Assembly (NCBI RefSeq): GCF_003635115.1
Contig: NZ_RBXJ01000002.1
Coordinates: forward strand, 62,001-126,000
Reading direction: 5' to 3'
DNA length: 64,000 nucleotides
From: Microbacterium sp. AG1240
GTDB lineage: Bacteria; Actinomycetota; Actinomycetes; Actinomycetales; Microbacteriaceae
Below the pieces are notes generated by a model. It was not told the origin of the DNA and did no database searches. It saw only the letters and a program-made list of their open reading frames with translations. The position numbers were made by a program, and so were the translations under genes. Positions 1 through 6,789 of the stretch are shown one piece after another (the stretch's first letter is position 1; every line of letters begins with the position of its first letter).

Positions 1-1
1 C

Positions 2-76
2 GCGGCAAGAGCGGCGCGGGCGAGCATGGCGACGCGCGCTCCCGTGCTGGGCACCTCGATGGCGGCGCGGGCATGA
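2..76 (+). CDS. C-terminal tail of an unidentified protein (partial)
   Basis: The window opens inside a gene whose last 24 codons lead to the TGA at 74-76. The tail is rich in Ala and Arg and shows no recognisable domain. The TGA overlaps the ATG of the next gene (ATGA), so the two are probably translationally coupled. PadR-type regulators often precede membrane proteins like the next gene product, but nothing visible proves that identity here. Confidence 0.5.
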   Translation, partial: AARAARASMATRAPVLGTSMAARA

Positions 77-1428
77 CCCCGTCGACGCAGGAGCGCTATC
101 GGCGCCTGCTGCGCTGGTACCCGAAGGCCTGGCGGACGGAGAACGAAGATGTCGTTCTCGGAACGCTGCTGGATGTCGCCGACGGGCGTGGGGGCATCGG
201 GCCGTCGGTGCGCGAACGGTGGTCGGTGATCGTCCACGGTCTCGGAACGCGCATGGACGTTCGTGCGGCGCTCGGCGCCTCCCTGGTCGGCCTCCTCCTC
301 GCGGCGGTCGCCGGCGGCCTCGCGGTGTGGGGCACGGAGCCCGTTGCGAAGTCGGGTCTGTCCTGGCTTCCGCCCCTCCTGACCGTGTGCGCCATCCCCG
401 TCCTCGCAGCATTCGGGTTAATTGCGATCGCGCGTCAGCGCGGGATCGTCTCGCCTCCGCGGGCGATCGTCGCGGTCGTCCTCTCTTTCGCCGCCCTCTC
501 GCTGGCCTTCGTCGCCTCCCAGGCGTGGGGGCTCGCGTTCGACCTCGCGGACGAGGGAGAGGCCCCGACCGGCCTCGCCGCTGCGTTCGCGGCGATCTTC
601 ATCGCGGCCTGGCTCACCGGGGCGGCGGCGATCGCTGCGTTCTTGGGCGCGGTGCTCGCGCGCAGCGGGGTGCCGGTGGGGTTCGCTCTCGTCGTCGCCG
701 CGGTCTGCGGCGCAATCGCTGCCCCGGTCGTGGGTGTGTCGCTCCTCTCGCCGACGGTCTCCACGATCGCGGTGGCGGGGGTCGCTGTCCTGTCTCTCGC
801 TCTGCTGCGCCCCCGACGGGATGCCGCCCCTGTGAGCTCAGCAACAGCCCCGGTGCCCGTCAGAACCCTTCGACTCGCGCGGGGTCTTGCGATCATCGGC
901 CTCGCGGGGGGCCTTCTCGGCATCGCCTACGCGGTGACCGGCGCGTCGTGGTCGCCCGGCGCGACCGATGGCACCGAGGCGATGGCTCACGGAATCACCG
1001 TGTCGGTCCTGGCCGGAATCCCCCTGCTGGGCGCGTTCGTCGTGGTCGGCTCCGCGCGTCGCGGCACCAGTGCGGTGATTTGGGGCCCGCCGGCGCTCCT
1101 CGCAGCCTCGCTCTGCGCGATCGCCGCGGCCTATGTGCACGCCCCCTCGTGGAGCGCGATGGCGCCGGCGCTCGCCGTGTCGGCCGCGCTCGGAGGGGCG
1201 GCCCTCGCGTGGTGGCTCGCCGCCCGCCTGCGCGGCCCCGCGGTGGCGCGGATCGTCACCGCCGCACTGCTCGGTCTCGGGTACGCCTCGTTCCTCGGCA
1301 CGATGCTCGCGCCGATGGTGGCGTTCTTCGTGCCGATCGCGGCGTTCTTCTGCGCGATCTGGGGCGCGCGCGCAGCGGCACCGCGCCTCTCCGCTCGCGG
1401 TGCCGGAGAAGGCCCGATCGAAGCCTGA
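73..1428 (+). CDS. Polytopic membrane protein of unknown function
   Basis: This 451-residue protein has a soluble N-terminal stretch of about 65 residues with an aromatic motif near residues 11-21 (R-L-L-R-W-Y-P-K-A-W-R). About eleven hydrophobic helices follow, separated by short charged loops. The N-terminal motif is seen in actinobacterial membrane proteins that are paired with small transcriptional regulators, which agrees with the ATGA overlap to the upstream gene. No transporter signature, P-loop or catalytic motif is visible, so the role is unknown; a regulator-paired permease or sensor is the most that can be inferred. The ATG at 73 is supported by the overlap. Confidence 0.75.
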   Translation: MTPSTQERYRRLLRWYPKAWRTENEDVVLGTLLDVADGRGGIGPSVRERWSVIVHGLGTRMDVRAALGASLVGLLLAAVAGGLAVWGTEPVAKSGLSWLPPLLTVCAIPVLAAFGLIAIARQRGIVSPPRAIVAVVLSFAALSLAFVASQAWGLAFDLADEGEAPTGLAAAFAAIFIAAWLTGAAAIAAFLGAVLARSGVPVGFALVVAAVCGAIAAPVVGVSLLSPTVSTIAVAGVAVLSLALLRPRRDAAPVSSATAPVPVRTLRLARGLAIIGLAGGLLGIAYAVTGASWSPGATDGTEAMAHGITVSVLAGIPLLGAFVVVGSARRGTSAVIWGPPALLAASLCAIAAAYVHAPSWSAMAPALAVSAALGGAALAWWLAARLRGPAVARIVTAALLGLGYASFLGTMLAPMVAFFVPIAAFFCAIWGARAAAPRLSARGAGEGPIEA

Positions 1429-1613
1429 CCCGCTGCCGCGCAGCTTCCTGCGTACGGCGGGGCGCGCCGGGTTGCTCGGGGAGTCCGAGCTGGCGGATGG
1501 GTGTCACGAGACGCGGGATTCCGGCCGACCCGCGGGCATTCCCACGCCGAAAGCCCGCGTGCGCGCGGATTGCCCGCATTTCGCGAGCACCGCGCTCTGC
1601 AACGCGTGACACG

Positions 1614-2054
1614 TCAGGAGCTGCCCGACTCCAGCAGCTCTCGGGCGCGGGCCAGGCCTGCGGCGAGCGTCGATGATGCGGTCTGCGCGACGATGGGCTC
1701 GACCAGCCGCAGCATCCCCGCCGGGCTGGCCTCGATCGTCGCCGTCACGCGGCACCCGTCCTCGTGCTCGGCGAAGCTGAATCGAAGCGAGGTCGGCATC
1801 GTGCCCGAGGTGCTGGTCGCGGCCATGGCCCGCGGCGGCTGGAACGTCGTCACGCGCCAGTCGAAGCTGACGGGCCGACCCATCACGTTCATCTGCGTGC
1901 GGATAGCGCTCCCCACCGTCACGGGTGGGGGTGTCAGGAGCTCCTCGGAGATGACCGACACGTCCCACCGCGCCCGATTCGCGGGGTCGGTGAGGAAGGC
2001 GAAGACCTCGCCGCGCTCGCGGCGGATGTCGACGTGCTCGGTGATGGTGAACAT
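1614..2054 (-). CDS. SRPBCC (START-like) domain protein
   Basis: This 146-residue protein fits the polyketide cyclase/dehydrase-lipid transport fold. The opening strand (T-E-H-V-D-I) is followed by V-F-A-F-L-T-D-P and R-A-R-W-D, the usual SRPBCC start, and the C-terminal half forms the long closing helix (T-L-A-A-G-L-A-R-A-R-E-L-L-E). The family binds hydrophobic ligands in a helix-grip cavity, and no catalytic residue can be assigned. Its start is well marked by a GGGAGGGG Shine-Dalgarno sequence just before the ATG. It faces the next gene head to head across about 100 bases. The substrate is unknown. Confidence 0.82.
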   Translation of the reverse strand: MFTITEHVDIRRERGEVFAFLTDPANRARWDVSVISEELLTPPPVTVGSAIRTQMNVMGRPVSFDWRVTTFQPPRAMAATSTSGTMPTSLRFSFAEHEDGCRVTATIEASPAGMLRLVEPIVAQTASSTLAAGLARARELLESGSS

Positions 2055-2139
2055 GCGCCCCTCCCGTGACCTCAGCCTGGCAGAGATCGATGCGGGCGGG
2101 GCCTCGAGAGGCCGACGCGGGGGCCTTCGCCGAGCCGGG

Positions 2140-2145
2140 TACCGT
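2140..2145 (+). promoter_or_regulatory. -10 element TACCGT
   Basis: TACCGT ends six bases before the GTG at 2152, which places the transcription start at or next to the start codon. It decides the start of the phosphotransferase, whose reading frame is open for 650 bases further upstream. Confidence 0.6.
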
Positions 2146-2151
2146 CGAAGG

Positions 2152-2976
2152 GTGTCGCGCTCCTTCCTCCCGCTCGCCGTCCAGACCGCCGAGGTGCTCG
2201 GTGAACCGGTCGAGCTGGTGCGGATGCTGCCCGGAGGAACTCACGCCGAGACGGCCCTGGTCGCTGCATCCGGCCGACTGCTCGTCTCGCGCCGATTTCC
2301 GGAGGGCGACGACGCGGTGCACCGCGAGGTGCGGGTGCTCGAACGGGTGCGTCCGCTCGGAGATCTCGTGCCCGAGCTCGTCGCCCACCAGGTCGACGCG
2401 GCGGGGTCGGTCATCGTGACGACCCTCGTCGACGGCGGTCCGCCGGCCCCTGCCCTCGACCCGGAGATGATCGCCCGCGAGATGGCCACCGTGCTGGCGC
2501 GGGTGCACGCCCTCGACGGGGTGGGGCTGCCGGCCGCGCCCAAGCCCCTTCCGCCGGGCGATAGCGCGATCGCGAGACGCGCGCGCATCGAGGAGCCCGA
2601 TCTCGGCCCGGCCGGGCGTGTGATGGTGCACAACGACTTCTGGTGCGGAAACGCCCTGTGGCGCGACGATCGCCTCACCGGCGTCGTGGATTGGTCGGAC
2701 GCGCGGTGGGGGCCGCGCGGCGTCGATGTCGCCTGGTGCCGCCAAGACCTGGTCCTGCTCGGTGCTCCCGATGCCGCGGACGTGTTCCTCCGCGCGTACG
2801 AAGACGAGACGGGGATGCTGGTCGCCGACATCCACGCGTGGGACCTCCGGGTCGGGGCGTACGCCGAGCCCGTCGTGGAGACGTGGGCCCCGAACTACGA
2901 CGGGATCGGACGCGTCGACGTCACCGCGGACGTCCTGCGCCGCCGGCTCGACGAATGGAACGTCGCACTCCTCTGA
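2152..2976 (+). CDS. Aminoglycoside phosphotransferase (APH)-family kinase-like protein
   Basis: This 274-residue protein has the APH/choline-kinase fold. The catalytic loop is H-N-D-F-W-C-G-N near residues 161-168 (Brenner motif H-x-D-x-x-x-x-N), followed by the metal-binding V-V-D-W-S-D segment that replaces the DFG motif. The N-terminal lobe carries L-L-P-G-G-T-H-A-E, the glycine-rich loop of the family. It probably phosphorylates a small hydroxylated molecule; an antibiotic substrate is not implied, because many chromosomal members act on unknown metabolites. The GTG start is chosen from the leaderless promoter signature and from where homology-like sequence begins. The gene stands alone. 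Confidence 0.82.
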   Translation: MSRSFLPLAVQTAEVLGEPVELVRMLPGGTHAETALVAASGRLLVSRRFPEGDDAVHREVRVLERVRPLGDLVPELVAHQVDAAGSVIVTTLVDGGPPAPALDPEMIAREMATVLARVHALDGVGLPAAPKPLPPGDSAIARRARIEEPDLGPAGRVMVHNDFWCGNALWRDDRLTGVVDWSDARWGPRGVDVAWCRQDLVLLGAPDAADVFLRAYEDETGMLVADIHAWDLRVGAYAEPVVETWAPNYDGIGRVDVTADVLRRRLDEWNVALL

Positions 2977-3012
2977 TCTCGATCGCGGATCGACGGAGCG
3001 CGGCGGACGGGC

Positions 3013-3120
3013 TCATGCGGCGACGGGCCGGCGAAGCATCGCTGCGGGACGGGCGCCGGGAATCCCCTCTATGAGCGTCACCTCCTCGAAGCCGTGGCGG
3101 CGGTACAGGCGAGGTGCGAG
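3013..3120 (-). pseudogene. 3' remnant of a GNAT acetyltransferase gene
   Basis: Read on the minus strand, the stretch ending at the TGA at 3013-3015 encodes a GNAT-like tail: R-L-Y-R-R-H-G-F-E-E-V-T-L, then about 20 residues to the stop. The segment L-Y-R-R-H-G-F-E is the conserved end of acetyltransferase folds (acetyl-CoA-binding helix and last strand). Upstream of about 3120-3135 the frame no longer looks like a GNAT protein, and the other strand carries a different gene fragment. It is therefore a truncated gene with no promoter or N-terminal two thirds. Confidence 0.6.
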
Positions 3121-3407
3121 CCGACCCGCGTCGGTTCGAGTGCCTGGCCGCCCTCACCGCCACGGCTCGACTCTCTCCCGATCTCGTCGACGCCACCCGC
3201 GCGGAGGCGGAGGCCGACCGGCAGGAGATCGCCGATCGCGTCGCCCAGTGGAAGGGGCGCGGCGGCGTGCTCGAGGTTGATGCGGGCGACGTCGTCGCGG
3301 CCATCCAGGTCGCCGCGAACGGACTGGCTGCGTGGTGGCTCGCTTCGCGCGACGATGAGCGGGCCCCGCGGGTCGTCGCGATGCTCGCGGCGGGGATCGC
3401 GAGCTGA
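3114..3407 (+). pseudogene. 3' remnant of a TetR-type regulator gene
   Basis: About 97 codons remain open from a GTG at 3114, with an in-frame stop at 3072-3074 just upstream. The product resembles the ligand-binding C-terminal half of TetR/AcrR regulators: helices around L-A-A-L-T-A-T-A-R-L-S-P-D-L-V, then A-A-N-G-L-A-A-W-W-L-A-S near the end. There is no helix-turn-helix, so it cannot act as a regulator by itself. It abuts the minus-strand GNAT remnant, suggesting one deletion removed the 5' halves of two divergent genes. The TetR assignment is by general pattern only. Confidence 0.45.
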
Positions 3408-3413
3408 CCGCCC

Positions 3414-3734
3414 TCAGTCGCCCGTCGGGCCGTCGATGATCTCGCGCATCGTCGTCAGCGAGATGGCCTCGGGGTGACCGTCGGTCAGCTCGTGGATCTC
3501 GATGGCGAGCCCGAACTGCTCGAGCAGCGCGATCGTCTTCTCCAGGCGCGGCACGACGTCGATGTGGTCGGGTCCGAACAGCTCGGCGACGAAGACCGGC
3601 TCCTCCGCCGCGATCGAGCGGCGCAGCTCGACGGTCGAGCGGCCCGTGGTGCGGTAGAGCGCCTTGAGGGCCTCGCCCGGCAGGTCGGGTGTGCCGACGA
3701 TGGAGACGGACAGGGCGGTCGAGGGCTCATTCAC
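3414..3734 (-). CDS. Small conserved-looking protein of unknown function
   Basis: This 106-residue protein starts at the GTG at 3734; an upstream in-frame start at 3785 would overlap the previous gene. Its pattern of alternating short strands and helices (A-L-K-A-L-Y-R-T-T-G-R-S-T-V-E-L-R, then F-G-P-D-H-I-D-V-V-P-R-L-E) is faintly like the C-terminal domain of ribosomal protein L7/L12, but the similarity is too weak for a name. It lies 28 bases downstream of the COG0523-like gene on the same strand, so it may be co-transcribed with it under Zur control. Confidence 0.6.
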   Translation of the reverse strand: MNEPSTALSVSIVGTPDLPGEALKALYRTTGRSTVELRRSIAAEEPVFVAELFGPDHIDVVPRLEKTIALLEQFGLAIEIHELTDGHPEAISLTTMREIIDGPTGD

Positions 3735-3762
3735 CCGTCCATCCCACCACGCGCGCGACGCC

Positions 3763-4758
3763 CTACCGGGTATCGCTCTCGACATCGTTCGAGTCGTCTC
3801 TGGGCCACGGAGGGAGCGGATCGGTGAATCGGCGCCATCCCGCCGGCCCCGACGTCAGCTCGCGGTCGGTCACGGAGGCTTCGTCGAGAGCGGCGAAGAG
3901 AAGGGTTGCGTGCAGGTCGAGGCCGGTGAACGCGATGTCCTGGCCGGTCGAGGCGTCGTGCATGCTCGTCGTCAGCGGATCGAGCCACATGGCGGATCCG
4001 ACGTGGTCCCACCGCGCGAGAGTGTGCGGCCGGGTCGCGATGCGGCAGAAGCCCCCCGACCGCAGGATCATGCCGAATCGTCCGGCGTCCATCTCGTCGA
4101 AGGTCCGCGAGAGCCGGCCGGGGTGGAAAGGCCTCAGTCTCTCGTACCGCACGGTGGCCACCCGGATGTCGGTCATCCAGGGGTCGTGCTCGTGGTTCAG
4201 GGAGCATACCCATCCCGCCCGTTCGGGCAGCGACGAGGGCGGCGGTGGCGACGCCTCCAGGGATCGCACATCCTCCTCGGGACTGCGCGACAGTCGCACG
4301 CGGGCATGCGGGTTCAGGTGCGATGCCAAGGCCATCAGCATCGACAGGGTCGCCGTCTCGAGCTCCTCCCACCCCACGAGGCACACGATCGAAGCCGCCT
4401 CCACGAGTGTCGCCGCGCGTCTCGCTCGCGCCCCGTGATCGCCGTCGTCGGTCCCGGGCAGCGGGTGCTCGATCAGGGGGACGCCGCTCGTGAGGTCGTC
4501 GACCATATGCGTCGCGTCGACGACGCAGATGATGGGTGGCGGAGGCATGCGGTCGGCGAGGGGGCTGTGCAGGAGATCGGCCTCGGTCGCCATCTCGGCG
4601 ATGAAGGGGGCGGGTCCGAGGAGCGGAGAGGCGATCACGGTGCTGTCGCGGCTGCCGACGGTGACGACGGGCCGCCCGGTCGCGGCGGACAGTCGATCGG
4701 CGTATCGCCGCCGCTCGGGCGCGCAGACGCCGACGATGATCAGGGGATCGGGCAGCAC
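3763..4758 (-). CDS. COG0523/CobW-like putative metallochaperone
   Basis: This protein of about 331 residues belongs to the CobW/YciC group of G3E GTPases, proposed to deliver or allocate zinc under starvation. Visible hallmarks are the V-V-D-A-T-H segment after the Walker B position, and a CobW C-terminal domain with R-P-F-H-P-G-R-L, then G-F-C-R-I-A-T-R and W-D-H-V-G-S-A-M-W. The N-terminus (L-I-I-V-G-V-C-A-P-E-R-R-R) lacks the normal G-x-x-x-x-G-K-T P-loop, and no C-x-C-C metal motif is present, so GTP hydrolysis is doubtful. GTG 4758 is preferred over GTG 4797 because a strong AGAGAAGG ribosome site lies six bases before it. It is divergent from a zinc-free L36 gene across a Zur box. Confidence 0.8.
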   Translation of the reverse strand: MLPDPLIIVGVCAPERRRYADRLSAATGRPVVTVGSRDSTVIASPLLGPAPFIAEMATEADLLHSPLADRMPPPPIICVVDATHMVDDLTSGVPLIEHPLPGTDDGDHGARARRAATLVEAASIVCLVGWEELETATLSMLMALASHLNPHARVRLSRSPEEDVRSLEASPPPPSSLPERAGWVCSLNHEHDPWMTDIRVATVRYERLRPFHPGRLSRTFDEMDAGRFGMILRSGGFCRIATRPHTLARWDHVGSAMWLDPLTTSMHDASTGQDIAFTGLDLHATLLFAALDEASVTDRELTSGPAGWRRFTDPLPPWPRDDSNDVESDTR

Positions 4759-4814
4759 CGGCGACCTTCTCTCGTTTTCTTGACGTGCGGAGAGCACTCA
4801 CTCTAGCTTGTTAA

Positions 4815-4829
4815 TGAGAAGAGTTATCA
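4815..4829. promoter_or_regulatory. Predicted Zur operator
   Basis: TGAGAAGAGTTATCA is an imperfect palindrome (TGA-n-AA, three-base centre, TT-n-TCA). It matches the actinobacterial Zur consensus TGAAAATGATTTTCA at 10 of 15 bases, including all outer positions. It lies 14 bases before the L36 ATG and about 56 bases before the preferred start of the COG0523-like gene, so one bound repressor could silence both directions in zinc-replete cells. Confidence 0.75.
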
Positions 4830-4843
4830 ATAAGGGAGCCGCC

Positions 4844-4966
4844 ATGAAAGTACGTGCATCACTGAAATCGCTCAAGAAGCAGCCGGGTGCGCAGGTGGTG
4901 CGTCGCCGGGGGCGGATCTTCGTGATCAATAAGCTCAACCCCCGTTTCAAGGGGCGGCAGGGCTGA
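4844..4966 (+). CDS. rpmJ: Zinc-independent 50S ribosomal protein L36 paralogue (bL36, C-minus form)
   Basis: This 40-residue basic protein begins [11 protein letters not shown] and ends N-P-R-F-K-G-R-Q-G, the bL36 type B pattern. The cysteine/histidine zinc ribbon of ordinary L36 is absent; there is no Cys in the protein. Such forms replace the zinc-bound paralogue when zinc is scarce, freeing ribosomal zinc. The Shine-Dalgarno sequence AAGGGAG at 4832-4838 fixes the ATG. The Zur-like box directly upstream and the divergent COG0523-like gene support zinc-starvation control. A zinc-binding rpmJ should exist elsewhere in the genome. Confidence 0.92.
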   Translation: MKVRASLKSLKKQPGAQVVRRRGRIFVINKLNPRFKGRQG

Positions 4967-4967
4967 G

Positions 4968-5004
4968 GTGGCCTAACCGCCCCGGGTCTCGGAGCCCAGG
5001 CCAC
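4968..5004 (+). terminator. Hairpin after the L36 gene
   Basis: Arms GTGGCCT (4968-4974) and AGGCCAC (4998-5004) pair perfectly and enclose a smaller GGG-CTC/GAG-CCC stem. It begins two bases after the L36 stop. No T-run follows, as is common in high-GC actinobacteria. Confidence 0.5.
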
Positions 5005-5068
5005 GGGCGCGCGAGTGGCTACCTCCGTCGACGCGGTCGGCTGCGCTCGCATCCGGCACACTCGGACG

Positions 5069-6022
5069 ATGTCGTCCCCACGCCCCGCGCCGTCCGCGAC
5101 CCTCGCCCGGGGCCTCGGGTGGGGGATGCTGGGCGTGACCGCCTTCTCGTTCACGGTGCCGCTCACGCACATCGCCGTCGAGACGCTGCCGCCCGTCTTC
5201 GTCGGTGCGGGGCGAGCGGTGGTCGCCGCCGTCCTCGCCGCCATCGCGCTGGTCGTCACGCGGCAGCGTCGGCCCTCGGCCCGGCAAGCGGCCCGGCTCG
5301 CCGTGGTCGCCGCGGGCGTGGTCGTCGGGTTCCCGATGCTGACCTCCCTCGCTCTGACGTCGGCGTCGGCCAGCCATGGCGCGGTCGTCATCGCCGTGCT
5401 GCCGGCAGCCACGGCCGTCGCCGCGGTCGTGCGCGGACGCGAGCGCCCCTCGCGATCGTTCTGGATCGCGGCGGGGCTGGGCGCGGTCGCCGCGATCGCG
5501 TTCGCCGCGGTCAACGGAGGGGCGTTCGCTCCTCTGCAGGTATCCGACCTGCTGCTGCTCGCGGCGGTGGTCGCCGCGGCGATCGGATACGCCGAGGGAG
5601 GGATGCTGGCGCGTGAGCTCGGATCGTGGCAGACCGTGTCGTGGGCACTGGTGCTCGCCTCGCCGCTGATGATCGCGCTCACGGCGGGATCGGCGTGGGC
5701 CGCCGCGCCCGTGTCCGCGCCGCCGGAGGCATGGCTGTCGTTCGCCTACCTGTCGGTGGTGAGCATGTTCCTCGGGTTCTTCGCCTGGTACCGCGGGCTC
5801 GCGATAGGTCCGATGGCGCAGGTCAGCCAGGTGCAGCTCGTGCAACCCGTGCTCACCCTGGCGTGGGCGGCGCTCATCCTCCACGAGCACATCACGGCGC
5901 TCACTGTGATCGGCGGGCTGGCGGTGATCGCGTGCGCCGCAATCGCGGTACGCACGCGAGCGCGTCCGACGGGCGGGCGTCGCGACGAACGCGGCGCGTC
6001 GCAGGGTAGCGTCGGAGCGTGA
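5069..6022 (+). CDS. EamA/DMT-family exporter
   Basis: This 317-residue membrane protein has ten predicted helices in two homologous halves, the drug/metabolite transporter (EamA) plan. The second half ends with V-Q-P-V-L-T-L-A-W-A and I-L-H-E-H-I, the typical last EamA repeat. Members export amino acids or other small metabolites; the substrate cannot be read from sequence. ATG 5069 is chosen because CACACT, close to the leaderless -10 pattern, lies six bases upstream; an in-frame start at 5015 would add a non-hydrophobic extension. Its TGA overlaps the GTG of the ElaA-like gene. Confidence 0.85.
   Translation: MSSPRPAPSATLARGLGWGMLGVTAFSFTVPLTHIAVETLPPVFVGAGRAVVAAVLAAIALVVTRQRRPSARQAARLAVVAAGVVVGFPMLTSLALTSASASHGAVVIAVLPAATAVAAVVRGRERPSRSFWIAAGLGAVAAIAFAAVNGGAFAPLQVSDLLLLAAVVAAAIGYAEGGMLARELGSWQTVSWALVLASPLMIALTAGSAWAAAPVSAPPEAWLSFAYLSVVSMFLGFFAWYRGLAIGPMAQVSQVQLVQPVLTLAWAALILHEHITALTVIGGLAVIACAAIAVRTRARPTGGRRDERGASQGSVGA
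6007..6012 (+). promoter_or_regulatory. -10 element TAGCGT inside the exporter gene
   Basis: TAGCGT ends six bases before the GTG at 6019 and lies within the last codons of the upstream gene. The acetyltransferase can therefore have its own leaderless transcript besides read-through. Confidence 0.5.
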
Positions 6023-6462
6023 CCGTCGACTACGTTCTCGCACCCGTCGCCGAGATGGACCCGCTGACCCTCTACCGCGTGCTGTGGCTGCGAGTCGGCG
6101 TCTTCGTCGTCGAGCAGGAGGCGGCCTATCCCGAGATCGACGGGCGCGACATCGAGCCCGGTGCGGAGATGATGTGGGCCGAGGCGGACGGCGACGTCGT
6201 CTCGACGCTGCGGGTGCTCTCCGAGCCCGACGCGATGCGCATCGGCCGGGTCGCGACGGCGGCGTCGGCGCGGGGGAGGGGCGTCGCGGCCGAACTCATG
6301 CGTCGCGCCGTCGCGCGATGCGAGGAGCGGGCGCCGCACCTGCCGATCGTGCTCGACGCGCAGGCGCAACTCGAGGGGTGGTACGCCCGCTTCGGCTTCG
6401 CGGTCGCGGGCGAGCCGTTCTCGGAGGACGGCATCCCGCACCTTCCGATGCGTCGGGGCTAG
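6019..6462 (+). CDS. GNAT acetyltransferase, ElaA family
   Basis: This 147-residue protein matches the ElaA pattern: L-Y-R-V-L-W-L-R-V-G-V-F-V-V-E-Q near residues 16-31, then D-G-R-D, and the acetyl-CoA loop R-V-A-T-A-A-S-A-R-G-R-G-V-A near residues 75-88. The final G-W-Y-A-R-F-G-F segment is the usual GNAT end. ElaA proteins are predicted acyl-CoA N-acyltransferases without a settled substrate. The gene overlaps the exporter stop by GTGA, so the pair is probably an operon. Confidence 0.88.
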   Translation: MTVDYVLAPVAEMDPLTLYRVLWLRVGVFVVEQEAAYPEIDGRDIEPGAEMMWAEADGDVVSTLRVLSEPDAMRIGRVATAASARGRGVAAELMRRAVARCEERAPHLPIVLDAQAQLEGWYARFGFAVAGEPFSEDGIPHLPMRRG

Positions 6463-6468
6463 CGTTCG

Positions 6469-6690
6469 CTACAGCTCGATGCCGTTGCTCTCGTCGTTGA
6501 CGCCGGAGTTGCGGCCTCGCCACGATTCGTAGGCGATGAGCCAGCCGATGGAGACGACGGCCGCGAGCACCAGGCCGAGCCACACATTTCCGAAGACGAG
6601 GCCGAACAGCACGCCGAGCGCGAGCACCAGCACCGTTCCGAGAAGCCAGTTCGTACGGCCGCGGGGCCATCCGGTGCGGGGTTCGCTCAT
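6469..6690 (-). CDS. Small two-helix membrane protein
   Basis: This 73-residue protein has two hydrophobic segments (about residues 14-33 and 35-53) between a charged N-terminus and an acidic tail. No family is recognised. It ends just after the acetyltransferase on the opposite strand. The start is fixed by TAAGCT six bases upstream. Confidence 0.7.
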   Translation of the reverse strand: MSEPRTGWPRGRTNWLLGTVLVLALGVLFGLVFGNVWLGLVLAAVVSIGWLIAYESWRGRNSGVNDESNGIEL

Positions 6691-6696
6691 GCGCCC

Positions 6697-6702
6697 AGCT
6701 TA
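6697..6702 (-). promoter_or_regulatory. -10 element TAAGCT (minus strand)
   Basis: Read on the minus strand, TAAGCT is followed by GCG-rich spacer of six bases and the ATG at 6690. The transcript is predicted to begin at the start codon of the two-helix membrane protein. Confidence 0.55.
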
Positions 6703-6789
6703 GGGCGAAGGGTCGCATCCGTCTCGCCGGCTGCGGCACGCGCTCGCGGTCTCACCGTCGGCGGGCCGGTGCGTCCGGCGTCGAGCGGA

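Noticed and set aside
1429..1613. Possible small gene or RNA after the first membrane protein
   Set aside because: No open frame with a credible start, no strong hairpin or tRNA-like fold was seen.
3763..4797. COG0523-like gene start at GTG 4797
   Set aside because: It lies close to the Zur box and lacks a ribosome site, whereas GTG 4758 has AGAGAAGG at six bases.
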